From contig QCBH01000001.1 of assembly GCA_003281685.1 (NCBI GenBank), positions 227,513-291,512 on the forward strand: DNA of 64,000 nt. The letters are read 5' to 3'. The notes beneath the pieces are model-generated. The model had not been told where the DNA came from. It saw only the letters and a program-made list of their open reading frames with translations, and ran no database searches. The DNA comes from Prochlorococcus sp. AG-347-E23 (GTDB lineage: Bacteria; Cyanobacteriota; Cyanobacteriia; PCC-6307; Cyanobiaceae). The position numbers were made by a program, and so were the translations under genes. Shown in pieces: positions 16,480 through 26,449 of this stretch. Each line of letters opens with the position of its first letter. The stretch's first letter is position 1.

Positions 16480-17292
16480 GTGACTGATAAAATTGCGATT
16501 ATTGGTTTTGGAAATATTGCAAGTGCTATAGTAACCCCTCTATTAGATAACAAATTAATTAAGCCAGAAAATGTTTTTTGTGTTGTAAATTCAGAAAAAA
16601 GTTTTGAAAATATAAAAAAAAATTATAAATATAATATAAACATTTATAGATCTGATTCTAAAGAGTCAAAAATAATTTGGGATTGTCAATATAAACTTCT
16701 TTCTATAAAACCCCAACAATTTAACGATATAAGTGAGGCCCAGCATATAAAAAATAAGGACAATTTAATAGTTTCAATTCTTGCAGGGGTTTCAATAAAT
16801 AGACTTACTCAAAAGTTTCCTAATCATAAATGCGTGAGGGTGGTTACAAATATTCCAATAACTATTGGAAAAGGATTAACAGGGATCTCTTGGGGAGAAG
16901 AAATTACAAAAGATCATAAACAATTTACAAAAAAATTATTTGAAAATACCAGTAAAATTTATGAACTTACTGAAGATTATCTTGATATATTTTTAGCTTT
17001 AACTTCATCAGGTCCTGCAATTATTGCTTTAATTATTGAAGCATTAAGTGATGGAGGATTAAGCGGGGGATTACCAAAAATAATTTCAGAAGAACTTGTT
17101 ATGGAAATGATACTAGGGACTATTTGTCTAATAAAGGAAAATAAACTTACCACTTCTGAGCTTAAAAATTTAGTAACCTCTCCAGGTGGGACAACTATTT
17201 CTGCTTTAAGGGTTTTAGAAAAAAAGAGTGTAAGGTCAGCTTTAATTGAATCAATAGTTTCAGCTAGTAATCGAAGTAAAGAGTTTCGTTAG
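16480..17292 (+). CDS. proC: Pyrroline-5-carboxylate reductase
   Basis: ProC reduces pyrroline-5-carboxylate to proline with NAD(P)H. The 270-residue protein starts with a Rossmann loop IIGFGNIASAIV. The LLSIKPQQ and ILAGVSI strands follow, and the C-terminal helical signature includes SSGPAIIALIIEAL and TSPGGTTISALRVLE. It starts at GTG seven bases after sepF, as in many cyanobacterial and Gram-positive clusters (pipY-sepF-proC). Confidence 0.95.
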   Translation: MTDKIAIIGFGNIASAIVTPLLDNKLIKPENVFCVVNSEKSFENIKKNYKYNINIYRSDSKESKIIWDCQYKLLSIKPQQFNDISEAQHIKNKDNLIVSILAGVSINRLTQKFPNHKCVRVVTNIPITIGKGLTGISWGEEITKDHKQFTKKLFENTSKIYELTEDYLDIFLALTSSGPAIIALIIEALSDGGLSGGLPKIISEELVMEMILGTICLIKENKLTTSELKNLVTSPGGTTISALRVLEKKSVRSALIESIVSASNRSKEFR

Positions 17293-18455
17293 TTTTTTAA
17301 ATTATCTTTTAAATTCATATAAACTTTTTCAAGCGAATCAATATTTTTAGTAATTGTGTATCTCTCAAGTATACGTTCTCTAGCTTTTTCTCCAAGATCT
17401 TTTGTAAATGAAGGGTGCTCTAGAAGAATTGGGATTATAGTTTTTAATTGTGCGGCCACATTATCAGTTGAAATTACTATTCCTGCTCCATTACCTAAAA
17501 CTTCACCATCAGCGCCGGCATCTGTAGCTACACAAGCAGTACCAGCAGACATTGCCTCTAAAAGAGATAATGATAAACCTTCTACCAAGCTTGGTAAGAA
17601 AAATACTTCTGCTATTTGCATTATTGCTACCCTAGTTTCTAAATCTAATTCGGCACCCCACCAAATTAATTTCTCATTACCAAGGTTAGAAAAACTATTT
17701 TCAAGTGTTGGCTTCATTGGTCCATCTCCAACAATAACTAATTTGCAATTTTGAGTTTTTGTTTGGCGCCAAGAACGTAAAAGTGCCTCGATATTTTTCT
17801 CATTGGCAATCCTACCCATATATAAAAAGATTCTTTCATTTCCAAGTATGTTTTTTACCTGATCATATTTTTTATTTTTTTGGCAAAACGGTTTCCAAAT
17901 ATTCTCATCAACACCGTTTGGGATAATTATTTGTTTTTCTTTAGGTACTCCTAATTTATAAAGAACATTTTTTTGAAGTTCGGAAAAAATGATTATTTTA
18001 TCGAACTTTGATAAAGAGGGAGCATAAAGTTGATATGTTAACTGTTGAGTGCTAGCAGTTAAATTTCTATTTTTTGCATCAAATGGTGGGTGAAATGTTC
18101 CTATGAGTGGAAGATTAATTTCATTACAAATCTCTGGAAGTCTAAAGTCTAAAGGAGATAAAGTTAAGCTTGCATGTACTAAATCAGGCTTTAATCTTTC
18201 CAATGATAGCCTCAGCTCTTTTTCTGCTCTCGGTGAGGGTATTGTATAAACTTGGGACTTAATTAAATATGGGAGACTTACATCAGGATCATTTGCCAGA
18301 AATAATGGTTTTGATGAATTTGAATTAGAAGGATTGTCGAAGTGAATGAAACTAATTCTATGACCTCTGGCCTTTAATTTTTCAGTAGTTGAATTGCCAT
18401 AAGTTACATTTCCACAAAAAGGAGATTTCTTACCCAACCAGGCAATATGAACCAC
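17289..18455 (-). CDS. Glycosyltransferase, GT4 family
   Basis: The 388-residue protein has the GT-B fold of family 4 glycosyltransferases. Motifs are PNGVDENIWKPF near residues 179-190, the YMGRIANEKN nucleotide-binding start of the C-terminal domain, and the E-x7-E motif in EGLSLSLLEAMSAG near residue 293. The donor is probably an NDP- or UDP-sugar. The acceptor is unknown; lipid or cell-surface glycan are the usual choices. Its 3' end overlaps the convergent proC end by four bases. Confidence 0.85.
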   Translation of the reverse strand: MVHIAWLGKKSPFCGNVTYGNSTTEKLKARGHRISFIHFDNPSNSNSSKPLFLANDPDVSLPYLIKSQVYTIPSPRAEKELRLSLERLKPDLVHASLTLSPLDFRLPEICNEINLPLIGTFHPPFDAKNRNLTASTQQLTYQLYAPSLSKFDKIIIFSELQKNVLYKLGVPKEKQIIIPNGVDENIWKPFCQKNKKYDQVKNILGNERIFLYMGRIANEKNIEALLRSWRQTKTQNCKLVIVGDGPMKPTLENSFSNLGNEKLIWWGAELDLETRVAIMQIAEVFFLPSLVEGLSLSLLEAMSAGTACVATDAGADGEVLGNGAGIVISTDNVAAQLKTIIPILLEHPSFTKDLGEKARERILERYTITKNIDSLEKVYMNLKDNLKN

Positions 18456-18540
18456 ATTGATTAAATTAACTAATTATTAAATTAACAGTCAGAGCACCCA
18501 AGATGATAATTTTAAAATTTATTCATAGTTTATGAAAATG

Positions 18541-19326
18541 TTAACTATATATTTCTCTCAACATTTTTAGTGAAGATAGATCTTTCTCTAGTTGAGTAGA
18601 AATCCATGTTTCAATAATAAATAATATTTTAAGCCAGACTTTTTTAGGTCCCAATAACTCCCCATTAGATTTTATTGGTAATTCTGGGAAAAGAAGTCTC
18701 TGTAATAGAGCGACTTCAGATGCATTTATTTTTAGATTACTTTGAGGATCTTCTATGGATGAAAACCCTTCACTTGGCAAGTAATAACAACTCCATTCCC
18801 AATTTCCTAAAGGTGGAATAATAGGTTCTCCAGTTTTACAACAATGATGAATTGGTAAATTAATACCACCGATTGCTAATAGATGGATTAAAGATTGAAT
18901 ACTCATTGAGAGCATTTTAATATCTTCTTCTTGAGACTCTTTATATAAATAAATCCTATCAAGATGTGCAAGAACGCAGGATAAATAGTCTTGTTGCTTG
19001 TCATTATTACCTACTAATAAAAATGTTAATTCAGTTATTGCTTGTGCGGCTGCAAGACATTCAATATTTTTCCCTAGACCAGAATAGCTTTTTAATATTT
19101 TAATTTGACGTACAGATTTAAGATTTCTTTTCCCAAAAATCTGCAGACTCAAATATGTTAAAGGAGTAGCTGCGGCAAGACTACTTTTAGGACGCCTAGC
19201 ACCAGGTGCCGCTAATCTAACAATACCTTGCTCATCGGTAAGGATAGTTATTAATCTATCATTCTCGCCTAATGGAGAAGCTTTAATACAGAGACCTTTT
19301 AGTCTGCACTCACCAGAACTAGACAT
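18541..19326 (-). CDS. recO: DNA repair protein RecO
   Basis: RecO loads RecA onto SSB-covered DNA with RecR in gap repair. The 261-residue protein has an N-terminal OB-fold (ASPLGENDRLITILTDEQG) with the APGARRPKSSLAA segment, then a helical C-terminal domain with the CCKTGE zinc-finger-like part. Its start codon directly follows the stop of the deoC-like gene, so the two are co-transcribed leftward. Confidence 0.93.
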   Translation of the reverse strand: MSSSGECRLKGLCIKASPLGENDRLITILTDEQGIVRLAAPGARRPKSSLAAATPLTYLSLQIFGKRNLKSVRQIKILKSYSGLGKNIECLAAAQAITELTFLLVGNNDKQQDYLSCVLAHLDRIYLYKESQEEDIKMLSMSIQSLIHLLAIGGINLPIHHCCKTGEPIIPPLGNWEWSCYYLPSEGFSSIEDPQSNLKINASEVALLQRLLFPELPIKSNGELLGPKKVWLKILFIIETWISTQLEKDLSSLKMLREIYS

Positions 19327-19986
19327 TTAAATAACGTTTACTTCTTCAAAAATTTCACAAAAATTGGAAGTTCCCACGGAACTAATTCCAATATCAAACA
19401 AATCAATTACTTGCGTCAGTTTTTTTATGCCACCTACAACTTTGATTTGATTTTGTGAGCCTGTTATTTTTAGTATTTCTTGGACATCATTAGATTTAAG
19501 AGGAGATCCAAACCCATCCCCAAATTGAAAATTTTTTATTCCTAATTCCAAACATATTTCTATCGCATTAATAAAAACTTCTTCTTTTAGCTTTGATTTA
19601 TTTATGATTATTGAAACTGGTAATCCAGATAATTTAACTTGCTCAATTTCAGCAGCGAAAGTTTCTAAATTTCTTTTGGATAAATTGATAAAGTTTGGGA
19701 TATATTCAATTCCTTTTGCACCCTTATCTTTTGCAAAACAAACTAATTCTTCAATAAATGAAACTGGTAAATCTGCTAAAGGGTATGAAATAAGTGCGTT
19801 TATATCAGTACTGAAATTACCCAAACAGTTTTTAAGATCAGTTAAATAATTTAGTGAAGTAGAAATATTTTTGATATTGTATTTTCTTATTAAATCGCAA
19901 TTCACACAGAAATCTTCCCATGATAGATAAGGGTTAATAATAATCGCATGAATCTTCTCGTTTAATTCATATTCAATATTGGGCAT
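19327..19986 (-). CDS. deoC: DeoC-like deoxyribose-phosphate aldolase family protein
   Basis: The 219-residue protein has the TIM-barrel layout of DeoC: ISYPLAD near residue 64, a KGIEYIPNF segment and the VVGGIKKL strand near 184, where family members have KxSGG-like residues. The match to the catalytic lysine pair is not perfect (VVGGIKK carries one candidate), so aldolase activity is uncertain. It sits between lrtA and recO, the order common in marine picocyanobacteria. Confidence 0.75.
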   Translation of the reverse strand: MPNIEYELNEKIHAIIINPYLSWEDFCVNCDLIRKYNIKNISTSLNYLTDLKNCLGNFSTDINALISYPLADLPVSFIEELVCFAKDKGAKGIEYIPNFINLSKRNLETFAAEIEQVKLSGLPVSIIINKSKLKEEVFINAIEICLELGIKNFQFGDGFGSPLKSNDVQEILKITGSQNQIKVVGGIKKLTQVIDLFDIGISSVGTSNFCEIFEEVNVI

Positions 19987-19993
19987 TTAAAAC

Positions 19994-20578
19994 TTATTTA
20001 GATTGAATCAGTCCATAACCTCCATGATTCCTTTTATATATAACTTGAAGTTCATTATTGTTCTTGTTTCGAAAAACATAAAAATCATGATCAATTAGAT
20101 CTAATTGTTTTCTTGCTTCTTCTGATGAAATTGGATTCATTTCAAAGTATTTATTTTTAATAGATGGCTCAGGCAGACTTGCTTCATTTCCTTCTTTAAA
20201 TAAAGCTTTATCTAAAAAACTTGATTCCATACTCTCAATTGGTAAAGAATCTTTATTTTTAAATTGTTTATTATGAATTGTTTTATTGTTTCTTTCTTTG
20301 TATTTCCGTAATTTTCTACAAAGTTTATTTGAAACTAAATCAATGCTTGAGTATAGATTTTCAGTTTTTTCTTCAGCTCTTATTACGGTACCATTTGCAA
20401 AAATAGTAACTTCTGCAGTTTGGAACGAGACTCTTGGGTTCTTTTCAATTGAAAGGTGTATGTCAGCTTCTTTAACGATATCCTTATAGTGATGCGTTGC
20501 TTTTTCTATCTTTGCCTCAGTATATTCTTTTAATGCTCCAGTGAGCTCAAGATTCTTTCCATGGATTAAAATTTTCAT
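19994..20578 (-). CDS. lrtA: Ribosome hibernation factor (LrtA / long HPF)
   Basis: This 194-residue protein is the long form of the ribosome-hibernation promoting factor, known in cyanobacteria as light-repressed protein A. The N-terminal S30AE domain (about residues 1-95) contains ILIHGKNLELTGALKEYTEAK. The C-terminal domain, which dimerises to form 100S ribosomes, includes DHDFYVFRNKNNNE near residues 162-175. It is transcribed leftward ahead of deoC and recO and shares a 44-base divergent spacer with lipB. Light repression is known for homologues only. Confidence 0.95.
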   Translation of the reverse strand: MKILIHGKNLELTGALKEYTEAKIEKATHHYKDIVKEADIHLSIEKNPRVSFQTAEVTIFANGTVIRAEEKTENLYSSIDLVSNKLCRKLRKYKERNNKTIHNKQFKNKDSLPIESMESSFLDKALFKEGNEASLPEPSIKNKYFEMNPISSEEARKQLDLIDHDFYVFRNKNNNELQVIYKRNHGGYGLIQSK

Positions 20579-20622
20579 AACAAATCTAAAAATATTTACT
20601 TACTTTCTAAATCTACTTAAAT

Positions 20623-21273
20623 ATGGATAATAGAACAGCAATAATTAAACAACCTGATAATATTTCTTCTTTTAATGATGTTTATAAATTACAAAAAGAA
20701 TATCAGGATGCATTGATTTTAGATAATTCTAACCCTAATTTTATTTGGATTGGGGAGCATCAACTCTGTTATACGTTAGGTAGAGGATCTAGTTACGATA
20801 ATTTACTATTTTCTCTGGATGATGATAAATATGATGTTTTTAAGATTAATAGAGGTGGTGAGGTTACTTGTCATATGCCTGGACAGTTAGTAACTTACTT
20901 GATTTTAGATTTGAAAAATTTTAATAAAGATTTAAATTGGTATTTAAGAAAAATTGAAGAAATCATCATAAAAATTCTTAGAACTTTTAATATAGATTGT
21001 AAATCTAGAAAAGGTTTTACTGGTGTTTGGATAGGAAATAAGAAAATTGCTTCTATTGGAATTGGTTGTAAAAGATGGATTACGATAAATGGATTTTCAA
21101 TCAATGTTAACTGCGAACTAGAAAACTTTAATAGAATTAATCCTTGCGGGATAGAGAATTGTTTTATGGCAAATATGATTGATTACAACAAAAATTTAAA
21201 TATTCAAGAAGTCAAGAGAATTGTTAAAAAAATCATTCAGGAAGAATTTAATTTTGATTTTGTATCAAAATAG
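20623..21273 (+). CDS. lipB: Octanoyltransferase (lipoate biosynthesis)
   Basis: LipB moves the octanoyl group from acyl-ACP to lipoyl domains such as the E2 subunit encoded further right. The 216-residue protein has the family motif [14 protein letters not shown] near residue 85, the catalytic lysine in [10 protein letters not shown] near residues 142-146, and the catalytic cysteine in INPCGIENC. It starts close to the divergent lrtA gene, with an acyl-CoA synthetase gene 28 bases downstream. Confidence 0.94.
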   Translation: MDNRTAIIKQPDNISSFNDVYKLQKEYQDALILDNSNPNFIWIGEHQLCYTLGRGSSYDNLLFSLDDDKYDVFKINRGGEVTCHMPGQLVTYLILDLKNFNKDLNWYLRKIEEIIIKILRTFNIDCKSRKGFTGVWIGNKKIASIGIGCKRWITINGFSINVNCELENFNRINPCGIENCFMANMIDYNKNLNIQEVKRIVKKIIQEEFNFDFVSK

Positions 21274-21300
21274 AAATTAAAATTCCAAAATCGATTTAAT

Positions 21301-23247
21301 ATGGGTGATTTAGCTTATTGGCCTTCAGCCAAACCTCTTTCTAAAAAAGATAAATTTGCTAAAAATAGAGATTTTATTAAGAAGCTTCATCATATAGATC
21401 AAATTTGGGGAAAATTAAAATTTCAATGTGGTGATACTTTAGCTGTTTGCGATTTAAGAGGAAAAAACCAAGAAAGATTTTCTTATTCTGAGCTGGCTGA
21501 TTTAATAACAAAAGTCTCTTTTTCATTTAAAAATTATGGTTTAGTAAAGGGAGATGTAGTAACTGTAATATCTGAAAATTCTCCAAGATGGCTAGTAGTA
21601 GATCAAGGATTAATGCGTTTAGGAGCTATAAATGCAGTGAGAGGTATTAATTCTCCTTCAGTAGAATTAGAATATATTATTGAGCACTCTAATTCAGTAG
21701 GTCTAGTAGTTCAATCTAAGGAGATTTGGCTAAAGTTAAATAACAAAGAAGAATTAAAAAAAAGACTTAAATTTATAATCAATTTAGAAGATGAACAATT
21801 TGAAAGTTTAATAAGTTGGAGTAAATTTATTAATTCAGTAGAAAAAGAAAATTCACAAAATAATAATTTTGAAAAATTTAATCCAGAAATTGATGACGTC
21901 GCTACTATTCTTTACACTTCTGGGACAACAGGAAAACCTAAAGGTGTCCCCTTGACTCATGCAAATTTTTTACATCAAATAATCAATTTAGCCTATATCG
22001 CTGATCCAGAACCTGGTACCTCTGTATTAAGCGTGTTGCCTATTTGGCATTCTTATGAGAGGAGTGCTGAATACTTCTTTTTTTCATGTGGTTGTTCTCA
22101 ATATTATACAATTCCAAAATTTTTGAAAGATGATATTACACAAATAAAACCTGTTGTCATGGCAACTGTACCAAGACTATGGGAGGCAATACATGATGGT
22201 TTTTTTCAGGCATTGAAAAAAATGCCTTCCAAAAAGCAAAAACTTATTAAGTTTTTAATAAGTAATAGTTCAGTTTTCAAAAGAAATCTAAGAAAGATAA
22301 GAAATTTAGATATCAATCAAATAACTTTTAAATCAAAAATCCCCTTACTTGGGTCTGTTATTGGTCGATATCCTTTACATAAATTGTCTACTATTTTTTT
22401 ATGGCCGAATATTCTTAGACAACTATGCGGAGAAAAACTTAAATTTCCTATTAACGGCGGAGGAGCATTGCCAGAACATGTGGATCTTTTTTTTGAATCT
22501 TTAGGTGTAGATGTTTTGGTGGGATATGGTCTCACAGAAACTAGTCCAGTATTAACTTGTAGGAGAAGAGAATTAAATGTTAGAGGATCATCCGGTCAGC
22601 CTCTTGCATTTACTGAAATCAAGATAGTAAATGATGATGATAAAAAAAAGATTCTGAAGTTCAGAGAAGTCGGAAAAATTCTTGTTAAGGGACCACAAGT
22701 CATGAAAGGTTATCTTAATAATGAATTAGCTACAAAAGATGTTTTATCCAAGGATGGTTGGTTTGATACTGGTGATTTAGGTTTTCTAATACCAAATGGT
22801 TCTCTTTTTATAACAGGAAGAGCCAAGGATACAATAGTGTTATCAAGTGGTGAAAATATAGAACCGAATCCGCTTGAGACCGAAATCCTTAGTTCTGAAT
22901 TTATTAATCAGATTCAACTAGTAGGACAAGACAAGAAATGTTTAACAGCCCTTATAGTGCCTAATGTCGAATTGGTTAAAAACAAGTTTTTGGAAGAAGA
23001 CCTTTGGCAATTAAACCTGAATAAAAATATTTGTACATTTTTTAAATCACAAATTAATAATTTGCTTAAAAGTCGATTAGGAGCAAGATCAGAAGAACAA
23101 ATATTAGATTGTTATTTTGTTGATGCCTTTACTTTAGAAAATGGTTTGTTAACACAAACTCTTAAACAAAAAAGAAAAGAAATAGAAAAAAAGTATTCAT
23201 TACAAATAGAAAATATGTATGAAAACAAATTTAGTAAGAAAATTTGA
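21301..23247 (+). CDS. Long-chain fatty acid CoA ligase / acyl-ACP synthetase (AMP-forming)
   Basis: The 648-residue protein belongs to the ANL adenylating family and activates fatty acids with ATP. Signature segments are TILYTSGTTGKPKG near residues 203-216, GYGLTETSP near 408, GDLG near 493 and the GRAKDTIVLSSGENI hinge near 505. Cyanobacteria use one such enzyme, often an acyl-ACP synthetase (Aas), to recycle free fatty acids. CoA versus ACP cannot be settled from motifs. Confidence 0.92.
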   Translation: MGDLAYWPSAKPLSKKDKFAKNRDFIKKLHHIDQIWGKLKFQCGDTLAVCDLRGKNQERFSYSELADLITKVSFSFKNYGLVKGDVVTVISENSPRWLVVDQGLMRLGAINAVRGINSPSVELEYIIEHSNSVGLVVQSKEIWLKLNNKEELKKRLKFIINLEDEQFESLISWSKFINSVEKENSQNNNFEKFNPEIDDVATILYTSGTTGKPKGVPLTHANFLHQIINLAYIADPEPGTSVLSVLPIWHSYERSAEYFFFSCGCSQYYTIPKFLKDDITQIKPVVMATVPRLWEAIHDGFFQALKKMPSKKQKLIKFLISNSSVFKRNLRKIRNLDINQITFKSKIPLLGSVIGRYPLHKLSTIFLWPNILRQLCGEKLKFPINGGGALPEHVDLFFESLGVDVLVGYGLTETSPVLTCRRRELNVRGSSGQPLAFTEIKIVNDDDKKKILKFREVGKILVKGPQVMKGYLNNELATKDVLSKDGWFDTGDLGFLIPNGSLFITGRAKDTIVLSSGENIEPNPLETEILSSEFINQIQLVGQDKKCLTALIVPNVELVKNKFLEEDLWQLNLNKNICTFFKSQINNLLKSRLGARSEEQILDCYFVDAFTLENGLLTQTLKQKRKEIEKKYSLQIENMYENKFSKKI

Positions 23248-23285
23248 TTTGTTCTATCTATATTGAAAAGGTAATTTAATTTTTT

Positions 23286-23729
23286 ATGGAAACAAAAAAC
23301 TCAATATCTTTAAAGCGCTCAATAGCTATTAAAGCTGTAGTTACACCAACTTGGAAGGAAGATGCTGAAAAAGAATTAAGTAAAGCAATTTCAAACATTG
23401 ACCAGCAATTATCTCAACTTGAGCAGGAGGGGCAGCAAATAGTAAATAATATTAGATCCCAATCGGTTAATCCTCTAGATCCAAGAGTTCAAGAACAGGT
23501 TAGTCAGGTGCAACAACAAGTCGCAGCAAAACGAAATGAAATTGAAGAACAAAAAAGAAATCTACTTCAACAACAGAGTCAAGTTCGCGAATTAAAAATG
23601 GACGAAATTGTTGATCAAGGACAAGTGGATAGTTTCTGTGATGTCAGTGTGGGCGACAACCTTATTGAAAAAATGCAAGTCTCAATTACTGTTAAAGATG
23701 GAATTATTCAATCTATAGATAATAATTAA
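23286..23729 (+). CDS. YlqD-family coiled-coil protein
   Basis: The 147-residue protein has an N-terminal strand (SIAIKAVVTPTWKEDAEKEL), a long glutamine-rich coiled coil at about residues 30-105, and a C-terminal VGDNLIEKMQVSITVKDGII domain. This matches YlqD-type proteins conserved in cyanobacteria, whose function is unknown. It starts at ATG 38 bases after the acyl synthetase gene and is followed by a 219-base gap with a promoter-like sequence. Confidence 0.75.
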   Translation: METKNSISLKRSIAIKAVVTPTWKEDAEKELSKAISNIDQQLSQLEQEGQQIVNNIRSQSVNPLDPRVQEQVSQVQQQVAAKRNEIEEQKRNLLQQQSQVRELKMDEIVDQGQVDSFCDVSVGDNLIEKMQVSITVKDGIIQSIDNN

Positions 23730-23829
23730 ATAAAAAGATTTAGTATTTTTGATAAAAATAAGTAAATCTTAATTTTGAAAAGTTTGAAATTCTAATCGAT
23801 CTAAATTATTACTTTCTTAAGTTTTAAGA

Positions 23830-23859
23830 GTTCCCACTGTGAACATGATTTCGTATAAT
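23830..23859 (+). promoter_or_regulatory. Probable promoter for pdhC
   Basis: A consensus -10 box TATAAT at 23854-23859 lies 17 bases after a ttccca -35-like hexamer (23831-23836). A small inverted repeat GTTC/GAAC (23830-23844) overlaps the -35 region and could be an operator. The leader to the pdhC ATG would be about 80 bases. The rest of the gap 23730-23948 shows no gene. Confidence 0.4.
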
Positions 23860-23948
23860 TGAATCAAGAGTTAAAAGGGTGCTTAATCATAAAAACTTTT
23901 GAAAGTTTGGTAAAAATCCCTTAAAACTAATGCAATAACAATTTTCTT

Positions 23949-25316
23949 ATGTCTCACGAAATATTCATGCCTGCCTTGAGTTCTACTATGACGGAGGGCA
24001 AGATTGTGGAATGGTTGAAAAATCCAGGAGATAAAGTTGAGAGAGGTGAATCTGTCTTGGTTGTTGAATCTGACAAGGCAGATATGGATGTTGAATCTTT
24101 TCAAGATGGATATCTTGCGGCTGTTTTAATGCCAGCTGGCAGCACTGCACCCGTTGGAGAGACTATTGGTCTTATTGTAGAAAATGAGGATGAGATAGCT
24201 TCTGTTCAAGAACAAAATAAAGGTAATCAAACCGAAGTTTCTAGTTCGGATCAACTTGAATTGGTAAGCAATAAAACCGAAGAAAAACCAGTGGCCCAAG
24301 GTGAAATTGTTGAAAAAAAAGAAAAAGAAGTCGTATTAAAGAGTGAAAAGGCAGCTCCATCTTTTAATAGTGATAAAATTAATGCTGCTACAAGTAATGT
24401 TTCTTCTAGGGTGATTGCATCTCCAAGAGCTAAAAAACTTGCCTCTCAAATGGGTGTTGATTTAGCAAAGGTTCATGGATCCGGACCTCACGGAAGGATT
24501 CAAGCCGATGATATTTTAAAAGCTAATGGCCAACCAGTCTCAATACCATGGATAGGTGAAGGTGGTTCTCCTGCAAGTATCCCTGGCGCAAATTTGGGTG
24601 TTAAAAGTAAACCAGAAACTTCAGGAAATAGTTTTGGTAATCCCGGAGAAACGGTTCAATTTAATACTCTTCAAAAAGCGGTTAATAAAAATATGGAATC
24701 TAGTTTAGATGTTCCATGTTTTAGGGTGGGATACTCAATTAACACAGATAAATTAGATAATTTCTACAAGAAAGTAAAACAGAACGGAGTTACCATGACT
24801 GCTTTACTAGTAAAGGCAGTTGCAAAGACACTTAAGAAACATCCTCAAGTTAACGCAAGTTTTTCGGAAAATGGAATTTCTTATCCAGAAAATATAAATA
24901 TTGCTGTTGCCGTCGCGATGGAAGATGGTGGACTAATAACTCCAGTTTTAAAAGAACCATGCAATACTGATTTATTTGAATTGTCTAGGGAATGGAAAGA
25001 TCTCGTTAAAAGATCAAGATCAAAACAATTAGAACCTGATGAATACTCAACTGGAACCTTCACTTTATCTAATCTTGGTATGTTTGGAGTCGATAGATTT
25101 GACGCTATTCTTCCTCCAGGTACCGGTGCTATTTTAGCCATAGCATCATCGGTACCAAACGTAGTTGCTAATAGTGATGGTTCAATATCTGTTAAAAAAA
25201 TAATGCAAGTAAATCTTACAGCTGATCACAGAGTGATCTATGGAGCTGATGGTGCTTCATTCTTGAAAGACTTGGCTTCCCTTATTGAAAATGAGCCAGA
25301 GACTCTTGTATCTTAA
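23949..25316 (+). CDS. pdhC: Pyruvate dehydrogenase E2, dihydrolipoamide acetyltransferase
   Basis: This is the E2 core of the pyruvate dehydrogenase complex, transferring acetyl groups to CoA. The 455-residue protein has one N-terminal lipoyl domain with the modified lysine in ESDKADMDVES (near residue 43), an Ala/Glu-rich linker, an E1/E3-binding domain around ASPRAKKLASQMG (residue 157), a second linker, and the catalytic domain ending with the TADHRVIYGADG active site near residue 427. The lipoyl domain would be a substrate of LipB, encoded nearby. Confidence 0.95.
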   Translation: MSHEIFMPALSSTMTEGKIVEWLKNPGDKVERGESVLVVESDKADMDVESFQDGYLAAVLMPAGSTAPVGETIGLIVENEDEIASVQEQNKGNQTEVSSSDQLELVSNKTEEKPVAQGEIVEKKEKEVVLKSEKAAPSFNSDKINAATSNVSSRVIASPRAKKLASQMGVDLAKVHGSGPHGRIQADDILKANGQPVSIPWIGEGGSPASIPGANLGVKSKPETSGNSFGNPGETVQFNTLQKAVNKNMESSLDVPCFRVGYSINTDKLDNFYKKVKQNGVTMTALLVKAVAKTLKKHPQVNASFSENGISYPENINIAVAVAMEDGGLITPVLKEPCNTDLFELSREWKDLVKRSRSKQLEPDEYSTGTFTLSNLGMFGVDRFDAILPPGTGAILAIASSVPNVVANSDGSISVKKIMQVNLTADHRVIYGADGASFLKDLASLIENEPETLVS

Positions 25317-25322
25317 ATTTAA

Positions 25323-26444
25323 TTGATTTCTCAAATTAATGATGAAGGAAGAGATTATAAGCTTGAAGCTTATGATTATTTTCTAGATCCTTCATTAATT
25401 GCTAGTAAACCTTCTGCAATAAGGCATGAGTCAAGAATGATGATAGTTAGAAATAGTGCTTTAGAAGAGAATTGCTTAACTAATAAATTTACCAAAAATC
25501 TTTTAGATGAATTTAGCAAAGGCGATCTTGTGGTTGTAAATAATACTAAAGTAATGAAGGCAAGGTTAAAGGTTGAATTAGAAAATAGGACGTTAGTCGA
25601 ATTATTAGTCTTAGAAAGATCCCATGAATGTGTTTGGTTATGTTTGGCAAAGCCAGCGAAAAAATTAAAAATAAATAGAAAAATAATATTAAAATCTCCT
25701 TCTGCAAAAGATATTGATTTGATGGTTGATGGGTTTGATAAAGAAACTGGAGGGAGATTTATTCAATTTCCTGAAAATATAACTGATCTCAATTCAATGA
25801 ATGAACTTCTAGATAAATACGGGGCAATTCCTCTCCCACCTTATATAAAAAATTCCGAAGAAGAATCTTTTCATGAGAATAGTTATCAAACTGAGTATGC
25901 AACTAATCCTGGGGCCGTTGCCGCGCCAACTGCTGGTTTACACTTAAGCAAAAGTCTTATTTCCAATCTAAAAAAAAAAGGAGTAATAATTTTACCGATA
26001 ACTTTGCACGTGGGCTATGGAACATTCAAACCAATTGATCAAGAAGATCTAAGTGACTTAAAACTTCATAAAGAATGGGTAAGCGTTAATAAGGAAGTAG
26101 TGGAGGAAATAAAAAAAATAAAGAAAACAGATAAAAGAATTATTGCTATTGGGACAACTAGCGTGAGAGCCCTTGAAAGTTGTTATTCTCACGAAATTAA
26201 TGATTTTATTCCAATAGCGAAATACGTAGATTTAGTAATTAAGCCAGGTTATAAATTTAAGGTAGTTGATGGATTATTAACTAATTTTCATCTTCCTAAA
26301 AGTTCATTATTACTATTAGTAAGTGCAATGATTGGTAGAGAAAGATTATTAGATTTGTATAAAAAAGCCATTAAAGAAAAATTTAGATTTTTCTCTTATG
26401 GCGATGCTATGTATATTTCTCCAGATTCATTACTGGAAAAATAA
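25323..26444 (+). CDS. queA: S-adenosylmethionine:tRNA ribosyltransferase-isomerase
   Basis: QueA makes epoxyqueuosine at the wobble base of tRNAs with GUN anticodons. The 373-residue protein has the family blocks VVNNTKVMKARL near residue 72, the PGAVAAPTAGLHLS block near residues 197-210, IAIGTTSVRALES near 277 and NFHLPKSSLLLLVSA near 320. The TTG start at 25323 is seven bases after pdhC. The tRNA-Tyr in this window (GTA) is a natural substrate. Confidence 0.95.
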   Translation: MISQINDEGRDYKLEAYDYFLDPSLIASKPSAIRHESRMMIVRNSALEENCLTNKFTKNLLDEFSKGDLVVVNNTKVMKARLKVELENRTLVELLVLERSHECVWLCLAKPAKKLKINRKIILKSPSAKDIDLMVDGFDKETGGRFIQFPENITDLNSMNELLDKYGAIPLPPYIKNSEEESFHENSYQTEYATNPGAVAAPTAGLHLSKSLISNLKKKGVIILPITLHVGYGTFKPIDQEDLSDLKLHKEWVSVNKEVVEEIKKIKKTDKRIIAIGTTSVRALESCYSHEINDFIPIAKYVDLVIKPGYKFKVVDGLLTNFHLPKSSLLLLVSAMIGRERLLDLYKKAIKEKFRFFSYGDAMYISPDSLLEK

Positions 26445-26449
26445 TAGAT